The notes: generated by a model from the letters alone, not told the origin. A DNA stretch of 64,000 bases from Pyrrhoderma lamaoense (GCA_002794735.1 NBAZ01000017.1:62001-126000); one strand, 5' to 3'; shown: positions 12,872 to 25,480, counted from the first letter of the stretch. Program-made: numbers and translations.

Positions 12872-14022
12872 ATACTGTCAAAGTTCACATAAGTTCTTTC
12901 ACTATAGAAGATAACTATGTCTCAGAGCTCTCACAATTTCGGGTATATCTACTCTGGGGACTCACTCCAAACAGTAAGTAGTCATAAACACCTTTCATAT
13001 CTAAATGAGTTGTTTTAAGCTACATTTAAACACCAAAAATTCGCTTGCATAGGCTATCATCTCTTTTAACTCTTTGTACATTCTCATCATAGCAGTCACT
13101 CTCATTATCAGCATTAGAACTGCGTATAGAACGCCAACCAGACGCCATGCATATAACCCGTACTTTGTGCTTTCTATCACACTCCTCATTGCATTCGTCG
13201 CTCTCGTATTCAGCCTTGCTAGCATTATCGTGGGATTAAATGGTTCTTCATCTCCCCCTTCCGTTAATGGTTACATCGCCATTCTTGGTGTCTCAGAGTA
13301 TCTCTACTCTTGGACAATGTCCCTTCTCTTCCTTGCATTCTCTTTCATCTTGTCATATATAACAGCAAGTACGAAACTCAGTGACAGAGATCCCGGCACT
13401 AAGACTAAGATTAAAACTATCTTGACCTCAAAGTTTATGGCTTTTCCTTCTGTGTTCTTTGTTTTGTTAATCATCCTAGCCACCGTCACAGCCGAGTCCA
13501 TTATCAACTACTATCGTGCTGCGGTCCTCTTCAACGAAAATCCAACTGCTGAATCACCGTCACAGAAATTACAGAGATATCAGCATATGCAGTATATATT
13601 TGACGGATTATTATACTCCACCGTGCTTATAGTTGCAGTGATGTTGTCAAGCCATTACCGCACTATGTGTAGTTTAGGGAAGAGAGATCTTCACTGGTGT
13701 GTATAGTTATTATATGGATATATCGGAAACGGAGACTAACAATTAAATCCTGCAGGCCTTAAAGAAACTTGCATTTATCGTTTTCCCTCTTTACGTACTC
13801 TTAACTCTGGCACAAATGGCTTTTACAGTCGTTGGGTCTCCATCTGGACTTCGACCACCCCGAGAGAATACCCTTAACAGCGAAAAGGAGTTCAAAATTC
13901 AGACTGAAATTGTTTCTCTTATGTACATGATCTCTATATGGGGACTTTTCTTGGCCACTGGTATTACTCTTCTGATCGTGATAGGCTCTTACCAGAAAGA
14001 GAGACGAGATCTTGGTGATTAG
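12872..14022 (+). CDS. Seven-helix membrane protein, tandem family copy 4 (signal peptide lost)
   Basis: Exons 12917-12973, 13053-13700, 13756-14022; the product from ATG 12917 is 323 aa, beginning MSQSSHNFGYIYSGDSLQT. The 18-codon signal-peptide segment of copies 1-3 aligns without gaps to 12872-12925. Here its ATG has become ATA (12872), and two in-frame stops (TAA 12890, TAG 12905) follow. Translation must therefore start at the internal ATG, codon 16 of the ancestral frame, giving a copy without a cleaved signal peptide. All seven helices are in frame. Exon 2 keeps frame by using a donor at 13701 (GTATAG), a few bases past the site used in the other copies. These are substitutions rather than indels, so the loss is unlikely to be a read error. 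Confidence 0.75.
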
Positions 14023-14867
14023 GGTATGTAATACCCAAAATTAAGTTATTCTACAGAGTCTCATATTACTTTATTCGAGAAAAAAGAAGGTAGATCAACT
14101 ACCTCATCAACAACTACTTCTTTGGATCGACTGATAATTCTTAGGTGAACCTGTGGGTAAACTCCTTTCGAACCCCATATCTCTGTTTTTCGTTTTTTTC
14201 TTCATTTCTTGTAGTTATGTAAAGTAATTTTTTTTGTTTCTTTTTCTCTAGCATTGAATTAAACTGCATGTATATCCGGGCAGAAGGTGGAAGTAAAAGA
14301 ACTTGATCCTATATTCCTCGATATCATGTAATACGAAGACCTGCGACAGCTATTACGAAGTCATAACAAAAAGAGTTTTCGATCGGTACTACACATATAA
14401 ATTTAGTTCTAGCCCGAGTCAGAAGTACATATACTTGGAAATAACAAAAAAAGCGAATCAAGTACAAGTACATCCTCTTGTAATATCAAATTTCGCTTTC
14501 CCCCATAACCCCAACGCTATCTTTACGCCATCACCCGATTTCCCCCTTCAAGTCAATCCATGATCTTTCGTAGATATGTTTCACTTATACCACTTTACCA
14601 AAGAACCGCAAAACTTCAAAACCACTTAAATTCAATTATTCAATCACAGTTGATCAATCAGTCTAGTGAATCAGTGCGTATATACGAGAGATCAATCAAT
14701 TATATTACCAAAAAAAAAGTGTAAACAAAAAATAAGACACAAAAAAACAAAGCCCAAACTCAAATGCAAGTGGTAAGAAGTAAGAAGAAGTAAAATGCAA
14801 AACCGTGAGATGCCAATGCAAAATGCCAAAGTCATGCTATGAAAAACTGAAAAGCGAGAAAAAAAGC

Positions 14868-14895
14868 GAGAGAGAGAGAGCGAGAGAAAGAGAGA
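14868..14895. repeat. GA microsatellite
   Basis: Interrupted (GA)n tract in the low-complexity convergent region. Confidence 0.8.
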
Positions 14896-15970
14896 GATAG
14901 GATAGGTGGAAAGAAAATGAAAAGAAAGTAGACCCCAGATAAACGTAAACTTGCTAGGATAAGAGATAAAAAGGATAAAAAGTTTCAGAGAAGGAAATGT
15001 GTGCTTGTGTGCGGGGAAAGGAGGAGGTCAGGTCAAGGTGTATACCCCGTTGCAAGAATCAGGAATCAGGAGTTATATTAATAGCAATGAGGACGAATGA
15101 GCCAAAAACAAAGAGACGTATGCAAGTCGTCATTTAGGGAGTATGGGGCTGGGGCTGGGACCGGTACCGGATTGAGGAACAAAGGGAGGAGGGGGGGGGA
15201 GCAAGGAAAAAAAAAATACATTTTTTCTTCATCTCTTTAAACAATTCAACTTTCAACCATTCAATCGTACATGCCAAAAAAAAACTTTCACAAAAACGTG
15301 TTGTAAGAAAAAAAGAAATTATAAATTGGACCTCGATTAGAGATGAGCAGACTCTCCCCCTTTTTGGGGGGGAACTTTTCGGGACATAGTGAGATGTGGT
15401 TTGATGTTTGATGTGGGACGTCTAGGATGTGTGGGGTTGTGTGTCGAATTAAGAGAGAGAGAGAGAGGAAGATGGGGATAGGTCAACTGCTAACTGCTAA
15501 CCGAGGAGAAAAAAATATGAAAAAAAGAATGAAAAAAACATGAACATGAACACAAACAAGAAACTCTGTGTGGTAAAAAAAAAACATACAGTAGAACGAA
15601 AAGCTGAAAAGCCAAAGAGCCAAAGCGTAAAATTAAAATGCATGAACCAAACAAAAGAAAAAGAAAAAGTGGATGAATGAAACCAAAAAAAAAATTGTGT
15701 ATATACAGCGAACACAAAAATAATGCATGGAAACAGGAAACAAAGAAGAAAGGGAGAAAGAGTAGAAGAAAGTAAAGAAAGTAAAGAAAGGAGAAAGCCC
15801 CTCAAAGAACGTCTCCTTCCTCTTTCTCTCTTTCTTTTCCCGGACTAGATAAAAATACAATCCCAACTCAACGAGCCAACGAGAAAATTAAGCCAAGCGA
15901 TGAAAGCATAAAAAAAATAAGTGGAGAGATGAAAAACGGAGATAAAGAGAATTATTATATGTAAGAGAGC

Positions 15971-15983
15971 GGGGGGGGGGGGG
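15971..15983. repeat. Poly-G run (13 G)
   Basis: Uninterrupted run of G. Its length is likely to be unreliable in any assembly. Confidence 0.85.
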
Positions 15984-16763
15984 CGTGTGTATGGCGTACG
16001 TGAGAGAGAAGAAAATGAGGAGAGGAGAGGAAAGTGACCGAAAAAAAGAAAGCAGAAAAACTTCTATCGGGAATCGTAGTAGAGAGGAGGGGGCCACGAA
16101 GATGTAAGGAAATAAGGGAAGTAAGAGTAAGGAGACGGACATTGGGAGGATGAGTTTGTTCTTGCCAGGAGTCGGGTTACAGGGCACCGGGAAGGAGTAG
16201 GGCCTAAGGAGTTAAGAAAAGTAGAGGAATAGATGGGAAATGGAAAGGGGAGAGAGTTCTTCGTTCTTCCTCACATCGGGAGGATGGGAAGGAAAACACT
16301 AAGATGCAGAGTTCTTGTGATCGGGAATTGGAGGGGCAGGATTTAGTCAAGAGTCAATGGTGTGGAGCAGATTGGGAGTGGGACGAGATCGATGGAGTAG
16401 GCAGGGGGGGCAGTTCGAGGCGAGGATAATAACAGGGGCAGGATGCGAGCCACCAAGGGAGATAAATAAGCTCACAGAGCGTAGAGCAAATTTAATAAAA
16501 ATCCAATGACACCTAAGCTGAGAGATCGGGCTGTAAATACTGAACAAGCTGAACTCGTCAATATCAAGCATCCAGGGAAGGACACCCAAGGTATTGATAA
16601 TTTAGACGTGTGAAGGGGAGGGAAGGTCGAATTCCTCAGACTAGAAGTCCGTCCCTTCCATAACCCAAAACTATCTCCTTCATCTCTCAGTTTCTCTCAC
16701 CACCACCACCATCATCATCTTCACCACCTCCTCTCCCCTCTCCCCCTCTCTCACAGATGCACC

Positions 16764-18794
16764 CTACTTCACCCTCCTCGTCAAACTAGGAGGCTGCGAA
16801 ACCGACATCCTATTCACCTTATTCACCTTTCCCTTAGGTTTTCCCGTCCCTTTCACCCCATTTCCCTTTTTCAACAGTTCTTGAGCTTTAGCTTCACAAG
16901 CCTCACAAAACCTTCGTCTCCTCCCACCTCCGTTCGGTATCCCGCCATTCACCGGCCCCGATCCGGGTCCCACTCCTTCTCCCGCCCCATTCCCCTTCGC
17001 AGCCCCATTCCCGTTCCCATTCCTCCCATGAGCAGCCTTAACACCAGCCTTCGCACCAGCTCCAGGAGCAGCAGGAGCAACAGGCCCAGACGCACTCCTC
17101 CCCCTCCCCCTCCTCCAAACCCGATCGCCAACAACACTCCAATCAAACACCCCATCAAACTCCCACCCCTCCCGTCTCATCAAGCCCCTAAACAACCGCC
17201 GACAGCCCTCATAGTCCGGCAAGTCCTCAAACGCCAGACCCCTCACGTACCGATAAAAGATATCAAACTCGGTCGGTAGGCCAGCCGTTAACACCCCAGA
17301 CGCCTCGCCGCCAACTTGGACTGGAGGATCTTGTCCCATGCCAGTTTCGGGTTCGCAGCCGCCGCTGGGGGCGGTCGGATTTTTCGCCATGGCAAAGTGC
17401 CTTTGAGGAAGTAGATGAGGGTGTACGCGAGGACTCGAGGTCGTCTCGGCGTGAACAATCTATAGTAATTTTTTAAATAGATATACCCAGGTTAAGGGAG
17501 GGGAGGAAGAATAGAGTTAGTATAAGATCCTTTTCTACTAATTTAGCAGGTGTAAATCAAAATTAGAGAAATCTAGATCTAAGCACGAGGCCCGAAAAAT
17601 TGATAAATAAGCTTCCCGTCCCACCACACACAGCTCAGTTCTTCTCACGGTCAAATTAAGGAGAGGACTCCATCGTCATAAGTAATAAACAGCAACGCGA
17701 TAATTACGATAATTACCGCACAACCCACAAAGAAAAATCCAAATAAAATGTAAAAAAAGGAAAGTAAAAGAGACACACCTTCCCCTAGATGCGTGTTAAT
17801 GCTCGCAAACAACGGTGTTCCCACACCATGACTATCACATAGACTGTTCTTAATATGCTGACCATCAGCTCCGGACGTGTACTTCTTCGCCAGTCCGAAA
17901 TCGATGACGTTCACGCGGTCACAAGACGATGGCCTCGAGGTAGAGTAGATGTCAGGCCCCATGAGGAAGTTTGCAGGCTTTACGTCTCTATGCACCCAGT
18001 CCCGTGAGTGAATGAACTCGATGAGTGATAACTAAGGAGATTTATTGTCAACAAAGAAAGAGAACAACCAGTTAGCGTGTTAAATTCCCATTCCTTCTCA
18101 TCAAAATAAAACAACGAGAGCATATAAGAATAAGGGATGCCAAAAGGACAGATCGATCCCGGAAAAAGAAACCAAAAATCCTGAGAAAAAAAAGAAAAAG
18201 AAGCAAATAGACGGCTCACCATCTGGTCCGTAATTAAAAGCACCGTTTTCAACGAAAACGACTTGTTACAGATCCTGAACAAGTCCTCTAACGAAGGGCC
18301 CAGTAAATCAATAACCATCACATTATAATCCCCTTGTTTCCCGGACCACATCATCCAAGGGACTCCAGGTCCTCCCATCAGCGTTTTATAAATACGTGAT
18401 TCCTGTTTAAGCATCGAATGCTTGGCATGTGCCGACTCTACTTTGATGGCCACTTCCTTGCCAGCGATTGTATGTGTGCCCATAAAGACGGAACCTAATT
18501 GAAGAGTCAAGGAAGATGGAAGAAAGAAGGTCATTCGAATGATGTCAGATCAGATCAAAAACGGGTAAGAAAAAAGAAAGTGCTTCGGAAGCGGTGCGGA
18601 GACGAAGTGGAGACAGAAGAGGTTGATAGGGTAGTAGGATAATAGGAAATATAAGGGACCCGTAGAAGCACAGGTAGAAAGTAACGAACAGAAAGCGAAG
18701 AGAGAGAGGGAGAGATGGAGAGAACGGACATACCGCAACCACCTAAGCCGATTTCATGTTCGAGTTTATACTTCCCACCAAACGTATACTCCAT
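16764..18794 (-). CDS. Casein kinase I family Ser/Thr kinase, divergent, with two frame breaks
   Basis: Exons 18794-18734, 18494-18220, 18031-17779, 17459-16764. CK1 features in order: glycine loop GLGGCGSVFMG, AIKVES, GDYNVMVIDLLGPSLEDLF, HRDVKPANFLMG, DFGLAKKYT, FASINTHLGE, SRRDDLES, LKGTLPWR, LPTEFDIFYRYVRGL. It departs from canonical CK1 in the glycine loop, in KPAN for KPDN/KPEN, and in a longer SLCDSHGVGTPLF segment where GTARYAS is usual. The tail of ~140 residues is Gly/Asn/Lys-rich with an RRRRFCEACEAKAQELL patch. Frame breaks: after DDLES (17431-17436) and after KLAA (about 17300-17312), each reading as one missing base. Both flanking frames are conserved, so this is probably a real kinase with sequence errors, but a decaying paralog is possible. 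Confidence 0.85.
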
Positions 18795-21017
18795 AGCGCA
18801 AAGCAAAAGCAGCAATAAGAAAAGAAGTTATGCGAGATGTTGTTTGTGTGATGATGTCTGTCTGTCTGTCTGTATATGTGTATATATGTCTCTAAATCTC
18901 TAGGGCAACGATGTGCCTTGACGAACGGAAGAGGGAGAGGTTGGGATGGATGCAACGAGCACAGTAAGTACAGTGCGCTTGAGAGGCGAAAAACGAGGAG
19001 CGAAAGTGCGAATGTGATTGTGGATGCAAGTGCAAGTGTAAAGCGTAATAAACCTTTATTTGCAAAACAAGAGCCTTTCAGAAAGGAGTGGAGCCAAAAC
19101 GACCAAAGTTTAAAGAGTTGCGTTTTGTGTCCAGTTCTGAATGTTAGAAAGGTAAGGCAAGGCAAGGCAAACGACACTGCCCGGCAAGTTGGTCTCCAAA
19201 GCAGGCAGCTTCTTGTCGTCTAAGTACGAATAAAGGAGCCCTGTCTACCAAGACGTGCACGCGTGTGTGTGTATCTGTATGTGTGCGTCCTCCACTTCTC
19301 TGTCCGTCTGACTGACTGGCTGGCTGTTTGTAGCTGTATCCGTATGTATGTGTATGTGTTGTGCCTACAGGATAAGGCAAGATTCCCCGTTGTCAATCAA
19401 AAAGAAATGAATGACACTATCCTTCCCGCCAACTAATAGTACTAATACTTAAAAAAGGAAAAAGTCCCAAAAGAAGAAGACACCTGCCGTGGCGTCACAA
19501 CAGCGCGTCACAACCTCTTTCCCAAAACAAACGGGCTTCCCAAAACGTGGACCTTTTTTTATATGTTGTTGTAAAGGAGGTAGTGGAGAGTATTCTAACG
19601 GGAAAAGGGAGTTGTGAAAGTCGATAGGGAGAGGGAAGACAGAGGGAGAGAGAGAAAGAGAGAAGCGCGCGAGATCTCCGACGCGACTTGCTTTCCGTCG
19701 CTTAGCTCAATAGTTTATTACTCTCTATATATTTTTATTATATTTATTATTATAATTATACATCTAATATACACACTTATATTACTGAGAGGGTTCTCCG
19801 CTTCTGTAATTACTTTAAACGCTCTAATGCCTTAATTTCCTTCTCTTTCTCTCAAACTATCCTAAACGCTAGAATAACGCGTTTACGCATAAGGACAAAC
19901 GCAATGAAGAACAAGAACAAGAGAGCCCAACATCATAAAAAATACTAATAAAACAACGCAACCACCGATGGGGGTATCAGTTCCAAAGAAATGTGCCTCT
20001 TCCATTCTTAGTTAGCCTACTTTTATGTCATACTGTGAGAACTTCTTACTCCATAACCAAATATATCCCCAACACCATCATTTATCACATGACCTACTTA
20101 TGTAAGATACGCGCTCCCGTGGTCTTCCGTTCTCCTTTTTTTTCTTGTGTGCATGTATAGAATCTCCTATTATAAAATGACATTAGGTCGCATTTTATAC
20201 AATCTCAGATTAAGTTCATAACCAGCACTCATTATATTCACCTCTCCACCTCCACACACACACATCCCAAGGCACCCACCCGCACCCACTCTTTTATATA
20301 ATAAAATATAATTATTATTAATTAACCTTTCCGCGCAACCCCCCTAAGAGAAATGAAAAGATCGATCAGCAAGGTAAGCTCATACTTAAAATTAATTACA
20401 CACATACATGCGTATCTAGATAAGAACTAACAAGCGCAAGGCCTCAAGTCTTGTCCTTACTCCCGCTGCTTTGTTCATTTTGCGTGCACTCTAACTAGCA
20501 GAGTTCTTAACCACACCATGACTCACTTGAAGAGTAGACAGATTGAATAGATGAATCAATGGTGGGTCGTCTTTTCAAAGCGAAAATGCGATTAAATCCG
20601 TTATCCATTAAAAAGATAAAAAGATATATACATAAAGATACGAGTAAAGTTTAACTAACACGTCACGATTAAACAAACGGTTGAAAAGTAAAAAGAGTTA
20701 TAATAGAGGTGTGAACCAAGTAACTAATCAATAATAGGAAGTCTAGATCAGGTAGAAATAAGAAGTTTCAAAAATGAATAAAGAAAATCGATGCACGATA
20801 AGTACTTGTAACTTGATAAATGTCATGAGATTCGAGGATGTGAATTGGGAGACTAGAGAGTTGTAGGGAAAGAGCCAAACCCCATACAATAAGATAACGA
20901 AGGGGAAAACAGTGAGAGGGTGTAAGGGATGCAAGAGTGAGTTGAAATAAACAAAGACGATCGATATACGAACGCAAAGCTCAAAAAATTAGTAATAGAC
21001 GAACAAACACACTCATT
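18795..21017. other. Intergenic, casein kinase upstream and GH79 downstream
   Basis: 2.2 kb without a supported gene. It contains short GT/CT-type repeats (about 18856-18900, 19259-19350), a purine-rich stretch around 19600-19660, and AT-rich sequence beyond. It probably carries the casein kinase promoter and 5' UTR near 18800-19400. Confidence 0.5.
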
Positions 21018-23326
21018 CTACAACCCCAACCCCAACACCAGCCCAAACACACCAACGAACCCACTCCAACCCATTCCCAACTCACAAAACCAGTCGCATC
21101 ATTAGACTCAACACTAGCCACATACGCACCAGCAACAGTCGCATTTCCAACATACACGTTCCCAAACCCTCCATCCTCATCTCCATCTGCCTCGCCAGAG
21201 CTCCCCGCAGCAGCAGCAGAACTACTACTGCTGTTCGTCTCAAGCCAAACGAGCGCGAACCCAGGAGCGGGGACGACAACTTCACATCCGTCCCAGCATT
21301 CTAGGATGTTAAGCTCTTGGTCCCCTTGTAATCGACCTAGCCCGTCTGCGCTTTGGCCTGCCCATTTGACGTAGTTGTTTTCAGAGGAGGACGAAGAGGA
21401 GGAGGAGTCTATGTTAGAGAGAAAATAAGGAGGTTGTTAGTATTGTCATCATCTTTAGCTATAAACAAGCCAACAAAAAAAGGAGAGAAAAATAAGAAGA
21501 AAAAAATCACCTGCATCAGTCGAGTTCTCATAGCCCGTAGAAGTAATATTCCCAGCCTCAAACAACCTATATGCAACCCTCCTCGTCAAATTCGCCTCAA
21601 TCCCAAACGTCTGCTTCCTCCCTTCCTCACCCACGCTCTCCCAAGCGCCTCTCTCGGATAATCAAAATTAAACAACGCAAGTTTACTCTTCGTCTTCCCT
21701 CCATCCCCATCAACGTCATAAATCGCGTATCCAGCAACAGTAGCCTCCCAATTCGTCGTGCTCCCATTCAAGTTCAAGTCAACCACCACACTCCCTCCAC
21801 CTCACCACCACTTCTCAAGCCTCAGCAATGACCAACTCAGCATAATACACCGCCCCAGTCCTCCACTCGTCCGACAACGCACCGTCCTCACCCGAACTCT
21901 CCTTCGGGGGATCAAACAAATTATACAGCACGCCCAATTCCCTCGTATGCAAATACATACCCTCAAAGTCCAGTGCGGCCCCCTGCAAAGCCGAGTCCAC
22001 AGCCCACAGAGCGGCAGCGAACGTAGGCGCAACAGACGGGTCACCTCCACAGGACGCTGAGTTGTATTCCGTTAACAGCATCGGCACGGGTGGTGTTTGG
22101 GATTTGGCTATCGACATCCCTGCTAAGTTCCAGGATAGGAAGGTGGGCGTGTTGGGGTGGGAGAGGTAGTAGGTTATGTTGGACGATGAGGCTGTGACGC
22201 CGCCGCAGACGTGTGTTGGGTAGTGTTGAATACTAGATTATTCCATATATCGTCATGTTAGAAATCAGAGGTAAGCATTGTTTAATGAGCATATAAAATT
22301 ATAAAAGCACGCACGTATAATACTTGTACCCGAAATCCTTCAACCCAGCATCAAGCACCGTATCCAAATCCCATCCACAACAAACAGTAGGTCCACCCAA
22401 CACCTTCTTTTCCGTCAAGTTCCCATACTCCGAGTTCCCCAGCTCATCAATGAGAGTAGCAATCTCAGGTATATAATCCGAAATCTCATACTTATCCCTC
22501 TCTCCATGTCCAGCATACAAATCGGGTTCGTTCCCTAACAACAACGCGTCCAACAACCCTCCACCATCCTCTCCTTCCCCTCCTTCCCCAAGCCAACCCA
22601 ACTTGGTCTCAGCATCATACGCCAACCTCATCAAAGACTTCACAACCTCCTCGTCCCCAGGATCCCTCATCGAGAGGCCCAAGATGACCTGCAAAGAGCC
22701 GACCTTACCCGACATCGCCTTGATCACGTCAAACAACATCGGCCCAAAGTCACACGGGACGTCGTTGTAGTACGCATCCGGGTCCGTTAGGCTGATCATG
22801 TTCGTTTGGTCCGGGACGTAGGTAGAGCCGTCCATACTGTTCCCGCCTATTCTAATACGTAGGGGTTGGGACATTCGTGAACGGATGTTGGAGAGGTAGT
22901 TTTGGAGGGAAGGTGAGAGGGTAGTAGGTGTTTCTCCCCCTAGAGAATATTAGTTTATTTGTTAGTTGGTTCGGAGTAAGAGAAGTGTCGATATATCGTA
23001 GATGGTACAGCATACGAAGCACGAAGTAAGAAGAGTATAGAGTGTAGAGTGTAGAGTGTAAAAGTGATAAGCAACTAAGCATGAAGTACGAAAAGGAAAA
23101 GTGAATGGAACTCACAAAGGTAGTTAAGCACGTACAACTCCCATGAGATACCCAAAAAGTTATCTTGTACGACATTAGTCGCCGAGTCTGGTGCATCAGG
23201 GAACGAAACATTCAAACTCTTGCTCGCTGTCGACTGAGCAGAGACAGCTGCTGGTAAGACCGAGATAGAAGTTGCGAGGAGCGTGACGAGGCTAATAGGG
23301 AGTAAACCTTGTAGCATTATCATCAT
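21018..23326 (-). CDS. Glycoside hydrolase family 79 (beta-glucuronidase/heparanase-like), secreted, several frame breaks
   Basis: Clan GH-A hydrolase acting on glucuronic-acid-containing glycans outside the cell. Exons 23326-23116, 22939-22315, 22232-21511, 21408-21018. N-terminal signal peptide (LVTLLATSISVLPAAVSAQ). Catalytic landmarks: RIGGNSMDG, acid/base Glu in LLGNEPDLYAGH, nucleophile Glu in LLTEYNSASCGG; the C-terminal beta-domain starts at about VVVDLNLNG...AGYAIYD. The frame changes between IAEA and VVVDLNLNG (about 21800-21820, net two missing bases or one extra). It changes again near 21650-21662, and probably near 21078-21092, where the other frame gives a hydrophobic GPI-type tail (GFVGVFGLVLGLGL). 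All conserved blocks survive, so I favour sequence errors over decay. Confidence 0.85.
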
Positions 23327-24600
23327 TAACCCTTTCCTTATCCTTTCCTTTTACTCTTCCGTTCTTGTTCTTCTATTCCTTTTTCTCCTTATTTGAAGTT
23401 TTGACTTTTATCTCTCGGTCTCTAGCTTCTTTAGACAGAAAAAAGGAGTGTATGGAGGGTGTAAAGAATGGAGGCTAGAAACGAAAGGAATGAGACGTCC
23501 AACTCCAACGTCCGAAAATCTACACCGACAGCTGATCCAGATACCAGATAGATAAGATCAAACACAGGTACTAGCGCTAGACAATACGCCAAGCCCTTTC
23601 TTCAGCGCACAACGGGGGATCGCTCGCAGCTAACGGAGAGGGAAGTAGATGGAACAAGGTACGGGGTACGGAGGGCGTAAGAGTGAAAGTCTCGCATTTT
23701 TTTAAACCTTTAAGTAACGTTACGAACAACCCCGGGGTTAAATCACGATTTGGCGACGGGGAACGGGTCACCCAAGAAGAAGAAGAAGAAGGGTAAAAAA
23801 ATTGAAAAGGCTGACAAGAGCCTAAGGGGGAAAGATGGAACGAGATTGGGCGCATTCCGCCGAGAGAAAAAGGTTTTCCTTGGCATGCGGCTCTTTTTGT
23901 ACAACCTTTCGTTTCGCGATTCCCTTTAGGCGGCTTACCATAAACTTGGTTATTGATTCCTTTTGCTTCGGCATTTGGTGCGTGTGTGTGCACTGGTGTT
24001 GATATTGATACTGATATTGAGTTTTATTTTGTTGATTAAAAGTGGAAAATTGTGTGTAGGTGAGATGTGTTATAGACGCGCATTTTAGTCGGTGTTGATG
24101 ACGTTGACGTTGGTAGTGAGCTTAGCAGCTCTTAGGAAGCTTGGAAGATACGCAAACGAGTTCTTGTGGCTCGCGTTTCCGTTATCAGTCTTTTAGAAAA
24201 TCCTTCGGTAGTTCTCTGCAAGCTCAGACGAGTTCGAGTCGAGAGTAAGCGTTACGGGTATGCAGAAGAGTTGCTTTAAAGAAGAAAGAGCCATTAATAT
24301 CCGAACCCTCAAGCCCTCCGAGGGTCCGAGTTCGGGAGCCGATAGAGCGTGACAACGCGCGTGTGATGGTTGCTTATTCTTTACATCGGTAAATGTGACT
24401 TCGTAACAATTGTAGTCATAACGAAAGTTAGAGAAAATCTAGTACTTCATTACTTGGCTTGTCACTTGTTACTGGACTTTCTTGTGATCATACACCCGTT
24501 CAAACCACCCGTCGGACCCATAGCCGTACTTAACAACCTCAAACTTGATAGCTCACAACAAATATACAAGTAGTCAGTGACCAATCCATTGTAAGAAGCA
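23327..24600. other. Intergenic between divergent GH79 and SUS1
   Basis: 1.27 kb shared upstream region of two divergent genes. I see no convincing gene or tRNA in it. It presumably holds both promoters. Confidence 0.5.
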
Positions 24601-25480
24601 ATGGCAGCGGACTCAACATACACACAAACCCACCGGAGACTGGTAGAGTCCGGCCAGTGGGACAAGTACGCCCGTTCCATCTATTTCTCCTTCAATTGAA
24701 AACCAGCCTAATAATTCTCAATCTACACGAATTAGGATATACGCTGCACTTGTTGAACGTTTAAACGAACTCGGTTGGATAGATGACCTCAAGCATACAG
24801 CAAAAGGTTCTTGCTCTTATTTCCATTCCCTTTCATCCTCTTCTCCTACCCACTTCCTAGTTCTGCTTACTTCGCCCTACATCACACCAACATACCAATC
24901 TAACTCAACTCAGCGCCCGTTTCCAATACCTACCACAAATTTTCTTCTTATTGCTATTGAAAGAAAGGAACATCAAACTAATTAACCAAATCATTCACTC
25001 CGTTTCTGATGTTTCCCGCACAGCAGAGCGCGCTAAAGACACTCAATTCCGTGATCTCTTGGCAACACTTGAAGATCATGCTCAATGTATGTACTCTTCT
25101 GCATCTCCATTCACATTCACAAGCCACATCATTTTCCTTTCCCCTTCCTGCTACTGTTCAATCAATGCGTGCATGTGACACTCTCTGGCTATGATATTTA
25201 TATATTCAATTGTAACACTCTTCTTTTCCTTCCGCTTCTCCTCTCAGCGCATCACAATGTTCTTCGATCCATTTGTGTTACACTGTGCACAGATATCTTC
25301 CGCTATACTACATTGACCAAATTAAAAGGGGACCTGACCACCTACCATCTCGTCGCCCTATTTTGATGCTGATACTGATACTAACAACTTACTTTCTTTC
25401 TCACAGCCACGGTACCGGCAATCGTAAAGCAGGAAATAACAAATACGATTCGGGCTTTCCTCGAGAAACAATACGATTAA
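24601..25480 (+). CDS. sus1: SUS1/ENY2, SAGA-DUB and TREX-2 subunit
   Basis: Small adaptor shared by the SAGA histone-H2B deubiquitinase module and the TREX-2 mRNA export complex at the nuclear pore. Exons 24601-24665, 24736-24806, 24964-25086, 25407-25480 join in frame to 110 aa, the usual length for the family. Recognisable text: HRRLVESGQWDKIYAALVER, LNELGWIDDLKHTAKERNIK, FRDLLATLEDHAQSTVPAIV, KQEITNTIRAFLEKQYD. The helical, charge-rich pattern matches ENY2 over its whole length. The start is the first ATG, upstream of the conserved LVESG. Intron 3 (320 nt) is four to five times longer than the others; yeast SUS1 is also known for regulated introns. The frame is clean. Confidence 0.92.

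Larger units (their letters stand above)
14023..16763. other. Low-complexity convergent intergenic region
   Basis: 2.7 kb between two convergent genes. No coding structure is seen. It is strongly strand-biased, purine-rich on the plus strand, with many poly-A tracts, a GA microsatellite (about 14868-14895) and a run of 13 G at 15971-15983. The long minus-strand open frames here are pyrimidine repeats translated into Phe/Leu/Ser and are not genes. Confidence 0.6.

Noticed and set aside
15490..16187. Several overlapping minus-strand frames of Phe/Ser/Leu-rich protein
   Set aside because: They are translations of purine/pyrimidine low-complexity DNA with homopolymer runs; all phases are equally open.
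16881..17279. 132-codon plus-strand Pro-rich frame
   Set aside because: Shadow of the GC-rich C-terminal exon of casein kinase I on the other strand.
24210..24340. tRNA-like GTTCGAGTC and stem-like CCTC/GAGG text
   Set aside because: I could not fold a full cloverleaf with acceptor, D, anticodon and T arms at proper spacing.
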